A DNA stretch of 8,518 bases from Arenicella sp. (GCA_023299895.1 JALZWI010000247.1:1-8518), one strand, 5' to 3'. Numbered from the stretch's first letter, positions 1 to 6,386 are shown. The notes: generated from the sequence alone by a model not told the origin. Numbers and translations are program-made.

Positions 1-45
1 CTCCTAAGCGGCAGGTCGGTGGTTCGAATCCACTCCGGGACGCCA
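1..45 (+). tRNA. tRNA-Arg(CCU), 3' half only
   Basis: This is the 3' part of a tRNA cut by the window edge. It begins at the anticodon loop CTCCTAA (1-7), which gives anticodon CCT at 3-5 and reads Arg codon AGG. Then come the 3' anticodon stem (8-12), a short variable loop AGGTC (13-17), the T arm GGTGG-TTCGAAT-CCACT (18-34), the 3' acceptor strand CCGGGAC (35-41), discriminator G and an encoded CCA (43-45). The T stem pairs fully, with one G-T pair. The 5' half, including the D arm, lies outside the window, so identity rests on the anticodon loop alone. tRNA-Arg 3' ends are common integration sites for phages and islands. Confidence 0.9.
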
Positions 46-215
46 CTTCTTCATCCTACATCAATAAGCCCTTGATATCCGTACCCAGTAAAATCAAATG
101 GCCATTTGGCCACTTTGTCCTTCGTTACTGTTTCTGGTAGTTTATAGTCATAAGTCAACCTGTTGATTTACTAGCATCATAAAACTGTGCAACACGACTA
201 TCAAAGATACCCATT

Positions 216-1004
216 ATGAAAAAAATATTTATTTCCATCGCCGTACTCGTTGTCATCATCGGTATTGTAGTGACCATTGGTCTTAGCAAATTAGATGAAA
301 TCATCGCTAGCGCGATTGAAACCGAAGGCACCTCGGCACTCGGTTCTAAAGTTAGCGTTTCGTCCGTTGAAACAAACCTTAGCGATGGCCTGGCAGTTAT
401 TAAAGGCATGACTATTGCTAACCCCAGTGGCTATAAAAAAGCCAATGCAATAGAAATTGGTAGTTTTAGCGCTAGCGTCGACTATAAAAGCCAAGCTGTG
501 AACGATATTTCCATTATCTCGCCAACAATCAATGCTGAGATTCTAGGCAAGCTAGAAGAAATCGTGAAAAATCGAGAATTTGATAGCATTCGTAGTAATT
601 TCAAAGACTTGCTCGATAACATGCCTCCAGATGAAGACGAAGATGTGGTTGAAGAAGACGGTGAAGACACCGTTATCACGATCAAGCGTTTTGCCATTGA
701 AAAAGCGTCTATTAATTTAACCGCGGACATGCTCGGCGAACGTAAATTAAACATGAACGACTTGGTGCTGAATAACTTAAAAGGTACGCCGGATCAATTG
801 TCTGACCAAATCACTGAGAAAGTCACGAACCACATTACGAAGCAAATTCAGACCTATGCTACTAAGGAACTGACCTCAATTCTTGGGGACGTTGTAAAAG
901 CCAAAGTTACTGAAAAAATTAACGACGAGATTAAAGACAAATTGGAAGGCGAGTTAGGTGACAAGCTAGGCGGTAGACTGAGAAGCCTTAAACTAAAATT
1001 TTAA
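216..1004 (+). CDS. AsmA-like membrane-anchored protein, function unknown
   Basis: This 262-residue protein has one N-terminal membrane helix (about residues 4-23, FISIAVLVVIIGIVVTIGL) after a short KK cytoplasmic tip, so the rest is probably periplasmic. Residues about 40-110 resemble the start of AsmA-type domains: a GSKVSVSSVETNL segment, then GLAVIKGMTIANPSGY, the pattern seen in AsmA/YdbH-like proteins where beta strands follow a single anchor. A strongly acidic linker (about 138-151, PPDEDEDVVEEDGED) follows, then a second beta-like block (152-190). The tail (about 196-254) is helical, charged and repetitive, with spaced EKV, EKI and DKL units suggesting amphipathic helices. AsmA-family proteins are linked to envelope and lipid transport, but this one is much shorter than classical members, so any role is inference. 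The ATG at 216 is chosen because the membrane helix starts at once; no clear Shine-Dalgarno sequence precedes it. It is transcribed alone and ends at a strong terminator. Confidence 0.8.
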   Translation: MKKIFISIAVLVVIIGIVVTIGLSKLDEIIASAIETEGTSALGSKVSVSSVETNLSDGLAVIKGMTIANPSGYKKANAIEIGSFSASVDYKSQAVNDISIISPTINAEILGKLEEIVKNREFDSIRSNFKDLLDNMPPDEDEDVVEEDGEDTVITIKRFAIEKASINLTADMLGERKLNMNDLVLNNLKGTPDQLSDQITEKVTNHITKQIQTYATKELTSILGDVVKAKVTEKINDEIKDKLEGELGDKLGGRLRSLKLKF

Positions 1005-1053
1005 CTGACAATAAAACAAGTATTTATAAAAGAAAATAAACTAAATTTATCTT

Positions 1054-1087
1054 AAGCTCGATAGGTGACGTCCTATCGAGCTTTTTT
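1054..1087 (+). terminator. Rho-independent terminator of the AsmA-like gene
   Basis: A perfect 12-bp stem, AAGCTCGATAGG (1054-1065) with CCTATCGAGCTT (1072-1083), closes the six-base loop TGACGT and runs into TTTTTT (1082-1087). It lies 50 bases after the stop codon of the upstream gene. On the minus strand the stem lacks a good T tract, so it probably serves only the plus-strand gene. Confidence 0.93.
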
Positions 1088-1200
1088 ATTTAGGCGTAGT
1101 ATCATCATTTTCGTACATCATCATACAAGCAAAAAAATCATCAGTGTTTTTAGTAGTTGATCTCTGCATTATTTACGCGCTAAATTGGGCTCAATAGCAA

Positions 1201-1929
1201 TCATTGTTGAAAACAATAAAGTCGTCGAACCTCGTCGCACTGTGCTGCGGCTCCAGGGTCATCCGTCCAGGATGCGTCGCTAGAAAATACAAGCCCTCCT
1301 CTGCCTCGCGCATCAGGCGAGCTAGATTGCCAGGAGTCGCATGTCTGATCAACAACAAAAGGAGGAATCCCCCCGGGTGATGTGCGGAACAAACCGAAGG
1401 TTGTCACGTTTGTCCAAGTGCTACGAGGGACAGGGATAGTATCGCCGTTCTCATCGATGTTAATCGCTTTCAAGGTATCTTCAGCGGATATCAACTCCGT
1501 AAAGTCAGTGTGCACAACTGTGCGGATCTCGTCTAATAACTGATACTCACCATTATGCGGCGTGAAGCGATCTGCTGGCGCTGTACCGTCTTCGGCAGCT
1601 ATCCATGCTAAGTATTTCCCCTCAATTTGTGGAGTCGTTGAATCAGCATGTTGCTGACATATCGCATCGGCACCCTCCACGCCACCAAGATTACCATTGT
1701 AAGCAACCGAGGTAATAAAAACGTTTTTAGGGGATGCACACGAAATTCGACTTATACCGCTTGGACAGGTCAAATTTACAGCACCATCAACACACACAGT
1801 CGAGACCTCGCACTGATCTATATAATCACCAAAGGAGGCGGCCACTACTTTGGCCTCCTGAGCATAGCTCACTGAAACAAATAAAAAGATAAAAAACGAA
1901 ACGAGTACTCGGTGTGAATAGTTCAACAT
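1201..1929 (-). CDS. Secreted DUF1554 / C-type-lectin-like protein
   Basis: This 242-residue protein has a clear signal peptide: a basic start, the hydrophobic core LVSFFIFLFVSVSYA (residues 9-23), and likely cleavage near SYA-QEA. The mature part begins with a cysteine-rich stretch (C40, C46, C55, C64). A domain of about 175 residues follows that matches the DUF1554 pattern: VFITSVAYNGNLGGVEGADAIC (70-91), KYLAWIA (105-111), TWTNVTTFG (171-179), CDSW (197-200), and a closing CDEVRRLYCFQQ (231-242). DUF1554 is known from Leptospira lipoproteins and many aquatic bacteria and resembles C-type-lectin folds, so an extracellular or surface binding role is plausible but unproven. There is no lipobox cysteine, so it is probably secreted rather than a lipoprotein. 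Eight cysteines suggest disulfides. The ATG at 1929 has AAGGA at 1938-1942, eight bases away. The gene is visibly richer in GC than its neighbours (36 of 60 bases at 1261-1320) and abuts a transposase remnant, suggesting transfer. Confidence 0.85.
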   Translation of the reverse strand: MLNYSHRVLVSFFIFLFVSVSYAQEAKVVAASFGDYIDQCEVSTVCVDGAVNLTCPSGISRISCASPKNVFITSVAYNGNLGGVEGADAICQQHADSTTPQIEGKYLAWIAAEDGTAPADRFTPHNGEYQLLDEIRTVVHTDFTELISAEDTLKAINIDENGDTIPVPRSTWTNVTTFGLFRTSPGGIPPFVVDQTCDSWQSSSPDARGRGGLVFSSDASWTDDPGAAAQCDEVRRLYCFQQ

Positions 1930-1963
1930 ACTTCAATTCCTTATTATTAAAAATACAGGGTAA

Positions 1964-2071
1964 ACTCTTTGATTTATGATTCTTGATAATGCCACTTATT
2001 GTCGAATAGTGTAAACCAAAATAGCCGCCAACTTCCTTTAAACTATAACCCTCACTCAAATATGAATTCAC
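1964..2071 (-). pseudogene. C-terminal remnant of a REP-associated-type (Y1/IS200-like) transposase
   Basis: About 36 codons on the minus strand read NSYLSEGYSLKEVGGYFGL followed by HYSTISGIIKNHKSKS. This is the helix-turn-helix signature found at the very C-terminus of REP-associated tyrosine transposases (typical form Y.LKEIG.yFGLHYSTVSRIIK....K). These proteins are often mislabelled in databases as RelE toxins. A stop codon (TGA at 2072-2074) lies directly before the first codon, and nothing farther upstream on that strand looks like the catalytic HUH/Tyr domain, so only the tail survives. The same frame runs on past KSKS into the start of the secreted DUF1554 gene, but that extension looks non-coding. 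The family call rests on motif memory, not a search. Confidence 0.6.
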
Positions 2072-2276
2072 TCAACTTTTTTCCAATTTCATGAAGTTTA
2101 ATAGTATTTAGCTAGTTACCGAGAATTCAAATTAAAAAAACTAAGATGGCTCAAACTGAAATCAGAAATTGGTTTTTCTTAAGGTGGATGTCCTATTTAT
2201 TTCAGATACTTTAAGCATGAAATCAAGGTTACAATACTCGAGTTAAAAACAGCACTCACCGACCAAAACTATCACT
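2072..2276. promoter_or_regulatory. Intergenic region with possible hydrolase promoter
   Basis: This AT-rich spacer separates the transposase remnant from the hydrolase gene. The best plus-strand -10 candidate is TACAAT at 2230-2235, which would start transcription about 35 bases before the hydrolase ATG. The matching -35 region (around TACTTT, 17 bases upstream) is weak, so the promoter call is tentative. No terminator, tRNA or convincing peptide was seen. Confidence 0.3.
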
Positions 2277-3134
2277 ATGCCTGCAAACTCAGAAGAAATC
2301 AGCTTTAACACTCATGGCTTAACCATTGCAGCCAAACGCTGGAATGCCGGAGCGCCACACAAGGCACTGGCTATTCACGGTTGGTTAGACAATTGCGGAA
2401 GCTTTGACCCAATTGCGCCATTTCTAAAAGACATAGAGATTGTTGCTTTAGATTCCGTAGGCCATGGTAAAAGTGATTTCCGCTCATTAGACAGTCAATA
2501 CTTAATCTGGTCAGAAGTCAGCGAGATTTTTGATATTGCCGATCAGCTCAAGTGGGAGTCATTCAATCTAATCGGGCATTCTCGAGGCGCTAATATCAGC
2601 ACTATTTGTGCAGGCACCCTAACGCAAAGAATCGAAAAACTCGTTTTGATAGAAGGCGGCGTACCGTTACCGACCACCCCACATGACGCACCCGCAAATT
2701 TAACCAAACATATTCTAAATGATCGCAGTATCGCGGGTAGCAGAGGCACCCTATACCCAACAAGAGACAAAGCTCTAGCCGCACGTGTCGACGGTTTCAT
2801 TAAGGTAACAGCCGCATCGGCAAAAATACTGGCAATACGGGCATTAATACAAGATGATGATGGGTTTCACTGGCACTGTGACGCACGATTGAAATCACCA
2901 TCGAGCATACGCCTTACCCCAGAGCAAGTTGATGCTTTTTTTAAAGAAATTCAATGCCCAAGTTTATTGATCGAAGGGACGGATGGCATTTTAAATAGTA
3001 TGCCCACTATCGCCAAACATTTAAAAAACATAGACCATTTACAAAGAACCAAGTTAGCTGGAGGGCATCACTTGCACATGGAAGAATCAGTCATGCAGTG
3101 TGCTCAATTGATAAACAAATTTATTCAATCATAG
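2277..3134 (+). CDS. Alpha/beta hydrolase, SERHL-like
   Basis: This 285-residue cytoplasmic alpha/beta-hydrolase shows the standard order of motifs. HGWLDN at residues 34-39 forms the oxyanion region after a beta strand. VALDSVGHGKSD follows at 56-67. The nucleophile elbow GHSRG (100-104) places the catalytic serine at S102. A likely acid lies at D236 (LLIEGTDG), and the catalytic histidine is in GGHHLHMEE (262-270), H264 or H265. The HGWLDN...FD and HHLHMEE patterns resemble the serine-hydrolase-like (SERHL) group. A hydrophobic signal is absent. The substrate is unknown; esterase, thioesterase or related hydrolysis are all possible. R103 after the nucleophile, where many relatives carry M or L, may shape the pocket. 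The start at 2277 fits the domain, though no Shine-Dalgarno sequence is evident. The gene stands alone, with a gap of over 200 bases before it and about 350 after. Confidence 0.88.
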   Translation: MPANSEEISFNTHGLTIAAKRWNAGAPHKALAIHGWLDNCGSFDPIAPFLKDIEIVALDSVGHGKSDFRSLDSQYLIWSEVSEIFDIADQLKWESFNLIGHSRGANISTICAGTLTQRIEKLVLIEGGVPLPTTPHDAPANLTKHILNDRSIAGSRGTLYPTRDKALAARVDGFIKVTAASAKILAIRALIQDDDGFHWHCDARLKSPSSIRLTPEQVDAFFKEIQCPSLLIEGTDGILNSMPTIAKHLKNIDHLQRTKLAGGHHLHMEESVMQCAQLINKFIQS

Positions 3135-3482
3135 AGTTAAGTGTAAGCACATTAATTAAACACACACTCCATTAATCAACCACAAAAGACACTAACGATA
3201 CGAGTGTTGTTTTAAATAATATTACGCTAGCAGCATTAGCAAAAATATCGACTAGTCCATCAATCTAACCAAAATAAAGCGACTTTTAACAGCGGGTACC
3301 CAGTATTATTCTATTAAATGGCTTTAAAAAATTATCACTTAACTGTTCTGACGATACAGATACCTTGGAGGCCGTATGTTGAATGATGGGCATGAAATTC
3401 AACGGTGGGCAGGCGTCATGTTAAAACCCTAAGCTACCCCGTTGAGGAAATTGCTTATAAACCAGTATGAATGAAATTGCAT
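3135..3482. other. Intergenic region with a structured GC-richer patch
   Basis: About 350 bases lie between the converging hydrolase and sulfotransferase genes. The left two thirds are AT-rich with no visible gene. From about 3361 the DNA becomes richer in G and C. It holds a Shine-Dalgarno-like GGAGG (3367-3371), an ATG at 3376 and a frame of 18 sense codons plus stop (3376-3432, MLNDGHEIQRWAGVMLKP). It also has two competing inverted repeats: GTTGAAT (3378-3384) with ATTCAAC (3397-3403), and TCAACGG (3399-3405) with CCGTTGA (3439-3445). It could be a leader-peptide relic, a small RNA or a fragment of a lost gene. I cannot assign it. Confidence 0.4.
3189..3213 (+). terminator. Weak possible terminator after the hydrolase gene
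   Basis: A short hairpin, ACACT (3189-3193) with AGTGT (3203-3207), has a nine-base loop and is followed by TGTTTT. It lies 55 bases after the hydrolase stop. The five-base stem is short and the T tract is broken by a G, so this is a low-confidence call. Confidence 0.25.
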
Positions 3483-4139
3483 TTATATAGAATCAGGATA
3501 TCTCCGTCGCGGATCTTTAGAGTAAGCAAAGTTACTAAAATCATCTGCAAATAAAGTTGTTACGATATCTATCATTTCGTCAGTGTAATAATCGCTAACA
3601 GGTTTTGTTTGCCAGTTGTAGTATCGCCCAACATTATATTTGCCTAGGCCTTTGGCTAAATTTAATTTATCAATGACCGGCTGAATTGATTCGGGCAATG
3701 ATTCGAAATGCGCTATATGATCGCAAATTAATTCATTATTAATATGCGTATAGCTAATTTGCGCTAGATGGTGCGAACCATTTTTTAAGCTGTTATTTGA
3801 AAGCATCTTTGGAAGTTCATTTATGTATGCTTCAAAACTGCCAAACCTTTTAGTGTGTTGGTCGATTAAGTAATGGTAGACCGAAACGAGCCTTTCGTAA
3901 GGGTTACGAACAACCGCAAATTTATAATAGCTATTAAAAATTTCGTTTTCTAAGTTTTCGTAAATAAATGATGCGCTAGCATGTTGTAAATAGATGTTTT
4001 CACTGGGCTCATACCCAAAGAAAACTTCATAGTTTGGGATGTTTGAATCATAACGATTTTCATCGAGTAATTTTTCAACCGAGGAGCCTGCAGCTTTACC
4101 AATATGAAAGAATATTGTTTTTAACGAATGTGAGATCAT
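3483..4139 (-). CDS. Sulfotransferase family 2 protein
   Basis: This 218-residue protein carries both PAPS-binding motifs of the Sulfotransfer_2 (carbohydrate sulfotransferase-like) family. The 5'-phosphosulfate loop is FFHIGKAAGSS (residues 10-20, K15 in the position of the family's HIPKTAGTS lysine). The 3'-phosphate motif is FAVVRNPYERLVSVYHYL (74-91, with R78 and S86). A conserved H53 segment (QHASA) and the C-terminal YYTDEMIDIV...DDFSNFAYS (184-207) are also typical. The family transfers sulfate from PAPS to sugars or other hydroxyl acceptors; the acceptor here is unknown, with surface or capsular glycan the likeliest class. There is no signal peptide or membrane anchor, so it should act in the cytoplasm. 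The ATG at 4139 places the HIGK loop close to the N-terminus, as in relatives; the upstream sequence is AT-rich, with no strong Shine-Dalgarno. It is not in an operon and no PAPS-synthesis or glycan genes adjoin it, making it an orphan. Its DNA is AT-rich (20 G/C in 60 bases at 3481-3540). Confidence 0.88.
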   Translation of the reverse strand: MISHSLKTIFFHIGKAAGSSVEKLLDENRYDSNIPNYEVFFGYEPSENIYLQHASASFIYENLENEIFNSYYKFAVVRNPYERLVSVYHYLIDQHTKRFGSFEAYINELPKMLSNNSLKNGSHHLAQISYTHINNELICDHIAHFESLPESIQPVIDKLNLAKGLGKYNVGRYYNWQTKPVSDYYTDEMIDIVTTLFADDFSNFAYSKDPRRRYPDSI

Positions 4140-4659
4140 TTTTTATACTTTCGAGCGTAAAAAACCGGACAAGGCCAAACACGTTTTTTGAAAACTATTC
4201 ACTAGATGCATTGGTCTTTACCTATGTATCTGGTTACTTAATCAACGCAGGCAGCATTGCAGTGTTTAAACAAAATTATAACATGGGGAATTACTTATCT
4301 TGACATTAAAATGAGGATAACGGAAAGGCAATTATTGATCAATTGCTAACCACTTACTTTCGTCACAAGTTAATAATAATGCTCCGTTTAGCTAAGGGGT
4401 ACTTAAAAGGTAGTCGTGGCATTAATATTGCACTGTACATCCACTTGTCTATTGTTTTTAACAGTAGGCATGCAGTATTGCCCTTATGCCCTTAGCTACT
4501 CCGGCACCATTTATCTGAACCTTGCCGACCCTTTTTATTCTTTCAGGCTAACGCGTCTGCTGACGACAATCGATGAGGGCGACTCGGTTTTCAGAATTCA
4601 AACTACTGTTATTTATTGAAGGTATACGAGAGGTTTAAATTTTTCCAGAGACGCCAACT
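4140..4659. other. Gene-poor intergenic region of about 520 bases
   Basis: I see no convincing gene here. A weak candidate begins at GTG 4416 and runs to 4619 on the plus strand (67 codons), with AAAAGG five bases upstream and a hydrophobic, cysteine-containing start (ALILHCTSTCLLFLTVG) that could mimic a signal peptide. It has no family I recognise and may be chance. A TTGACA-like sequence at 4300-4305 has no matching -10 at normal distance. A small hairpin, GCAATT/AATTGC (about 4328-4346), is present. No terminator is visible after the mltF homologue, whose stop codon is at the right edge. The promoter of the sulfotransferase gene should lie near 4140-4190, but no strong match stands out. 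Confidence 0.4.
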
Positions 4660-6087
4660 TTATTTAGTGGCATCTTCATAAGTAAGCTCTAGAATATCTT
4701 TTTGTTCAATTTTTTCTCTTAAGTGACTGTCAAAGAATCGCAAAATATCTGTAAATATTTGCACTCGTTCTACGTAGGTTTTTGCTTGCTCACCATTAGA
4801 AAATTTTGTTCCATATAAAGTTGGCAACAACTGGCTGACTGTATTCCATTGTGTGCTCTCTAAGCCTCTGTCTTGTGCGAGCTGGTGGCCAGCTCTTATA
4901 TGTTTTAAACCCATATTATAGGCGCCAACCGCGAACCAAGTTCGCTCTGGTTCTTGGATAGACTCAGGCAACCTAGAATTTAAATTAACTATATATTCAG
5001 CTGCAGCAGTAATGCTTTGATTAATATCTAAGCGGTCTTCAATCTTTAAAAATTCTGCCGTTGCAGTGGTTATTTGCATAATGCCACGTACTCCAGTTGG
5101 TGACCTTGCGTCATTCAACCATCTTGATTCTTGATAAGACATGGCAGCAAGTAAAGTCCAATCAATTCCTGTTTTACGTTCTGCCGCTCGAAATAACGGC
5201 TCAAACTCTGGTAGTCTTTGATAAATTTCATCATACAAAGACAACGCATCATACCTGCTAAGACTGGTTGGCAAACCAAGGTAGTAGTTTTCTAACTGAG
5301 CAGGCAAGTCTTTATCAATTGCTGTTTGTAAAAATTGATTTAGCACAGCCAATAATTTCTCATCATACTTTTTGGGTAATGACCAAACCAGATCTACCGT
5401 GTCAGGCAAAATAAAACTACGACTTATTTCAGGTAAATAGTGTTTGGCGTTACGCGCACGATAATCTGTTGTTAAAGCAAAACGGTTTTGCCCAATAGCC
5501 ACGGCATTTAGCAGCTGGTACTCGGACCGATGATCATCTGTCAATTGAAGTGAGTCAAAGTTTTGCAAACCGTAATACCGGGCGGATGACAATATTGTGC
5601 CGGCGTTTAGTTCTTCTAATGTATCCGGGCGTTTCGTACCTCTTTTATATACCACAGTCGTTTTTGCCGCAAACCATGGAATGGTTGGTTGGCTAGTCTT
5701 TTGCACGAACTCAGTATTCAAAATACCGCCAACCGCAATATCCCCTGCTCCTGCACCAAGTAAGGTAAACAATTCTCCATAAGGAACCACAATCAATTCT
5801 AACTCAACGTTGAGACTACGTGCAAAAGTAGCAAGAAGTTCATACTCAAAGCCATAATGCTGTTTATTAAATACGTACTGCGAATCGGGTTCATCCGCAA
5901 TTAATACTCTTAACACTCCAGACTCAACAACTTGGTCATAAGATTGAGATTGCGGGCGGACATAATATTGAACCGACGCAATAAAAATGAGTATGGAAAT
6001 CAAAAATAATTCTATGTGAGACGCAATAAAGCGTAACAATATTGTGATCTCTTGATACAGAGTTTTAATGTCAAAGACGCGAAACAT
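4660..6087 (-). CDS. mltF: Membrane-bound lytic murein transglycosylase F
   Basis: MltF cleaves the MurNAc-GlcNAc bond of peptidoglycan with 1,6-anhydro ring formation, acting on the periplasmic side. From the ATG at 6087 the protein has 475 residues: a short cytoplasmic tip, a membrane helix (LFLISILIFIASVQYYV, residues 27-43), a solute-binding-protein type 3 domain (about 50-275), and a C-terminal SLT domain (about 295-455). SLT motifs are clear: SYQESRW with the catalytic Glu (residue 320 from this start), SPTGVRGIMQIT, QSI.AAAEYI, ERTWFAVGAYNMGLKHI. These closely follow E. coli MltF (YQESHW, SPTGVRG, AYNMG). The open frame extends upstream to a TTG at 6249, with another ATG at 6198. I prefer 6087 because an earlier start adds a second hydrophobic stretch, which would make the topology awkward. 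No start has a good Shine-Dalgarno; GAGG lies 11 bases before the ATG at 6198. The gene is divergent from tRNA-Ser. Family identity is firm, the start is not. Confidence 0.93.
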   Translation of the reverse strand: MFRVFDIKTLYQEITILLRFIASHIELFLISILIFIASVQYYVRPQSQSYDQVVESGVLRVLIADEPDSQYVFNKQHYGFEYELLATFARSLNVELELIVVPYGELFTLLGAGAGDIAVGGILNTEFVQKTSQPTIPWFAAKTTVVYKRGTKRPDTLEELNAGTILSSARYYGLQNFDSLQLTDDHRSEYQLLNAVAIGQNRFALTTDYRARNAKHYLPEISRSFILPDTVDLVWSLPKKYDEKLLAVLNQFLQTAIDKDLPAQLENYYLGLPTSLSRYDALSLYDEIYQRLPEFEPLFRAAERKTGIDWTLLAAMSYQESRWLNDARSPTGVRGIMQITTATAEFLKIEDRLDINQSITAAAEYIVNLNSRLPESIQEPERTWFAVGAYNMGLKHIRAGHQLAQDRGLESTQWNTVSQLLPTLYGTKFSNGEQAKTYVERVQIFTDILRFFDSHLREKIEQKDILELTYEDATK

Positions 6088-6257
6088 AAAACGAGCATAA
6101 CCATTCAAGAGCAAACTGGCAATAAGCATTTGAAACACACACCAAACTGGTTTATTCTCGGCATCCGCTCCAGGCACTGCTCTATCTTCTGCTTCCATGC
6201 AGTCGTGTGCCTCGTTTAAAGGCGTATACAATAAGCACGAATAATACAAAATGATAT

Positions 6258-6285
6258 TTAACTAAAGGCATATTTCTTTAGTTAA
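6258..6285. promoter_or_regulatory. Perfect 10-bp inverted repeat between mltF and tRNA-Ser
   Basis: TTAACTAAAG (6258-6267) and CTTTAGTTAA (6276-6285) are exact reverse complements separated by eight bases (GCATATTT). The right arm ends ten bases before the first base of tRNA-Ser(GGA), so the element lies in the promoter zone of the tRNA and just upstream of the longest frame of the mltF homologue. It could be an operator for a dimeric regulator. It is AT-rich and has no T tract, so a terminator is unlikely. Confidence 0.45.
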
Positions 6286-6295
6286 TGATAAGTTC

Positions 6296-6386
6296 GGAGA
6301 GGTGGCAGAGTGGTTGAATGCGCACGCCTGGAAAGTGTGTATACGTTAATAGCGTATCGGGGGTTCGAATCCCCCTCTCTCCGCCA
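6296..6386 (+). tRNA. tRNA-Ser(GGA)
   Basis: This is a complete 91-base type II tRNA with encoded CCA. The acceptor GGAGAGG (6296-6302) pairs with TCTCTCC (6376-6382), with one G-T pair. The anticodon stem CACGC/GTGTG (6323-6327, 6335-6339) holds the loop CTGGAAA with anticodon GGA at 6330-6332, reading Ser codons UCC and UCU. A long variable arm with ATACG/CGTAT pairing (about 6341-6356), typical of tRNA-Ser, precedes the T arm GGGGG-TTCGAAT-CCCCC (6359-6375). Discriminator G is at 6383 and CCA at 6384-6386. It is a single tRNA gene, divergent from the mltF homologue and about 100 bases before the methyltransferase gene. Confidence 0.97.

Noticed and set aside
1826..1963. Continuation of the transposase remnant frame into the DUF1554 gene
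   Set aside because: After KSKS the translation loses any family pattern and overlaps the signal peptide region of the DUF1554 gene in another frame.
3378..3445. Possible integron attC site, because of GTTGAAT and ATTCAAC core-like heptamers
   Set aside because: An attC site needs RYYYAAC on the left and GTTRRRY on the right. Here the order is reversed, the inner spacing is wrong, and there is no integrase or cassette array.
4159..4189. AAAAAAC...GTTTTTT inverted repeat upstream of the sulfotransferase gene as a terminator
   Set aside because: The stem is only A/T pairs plus one G-C with a 17-base loop; it is too weak, and such pairs are expected in AT-rich DNA.
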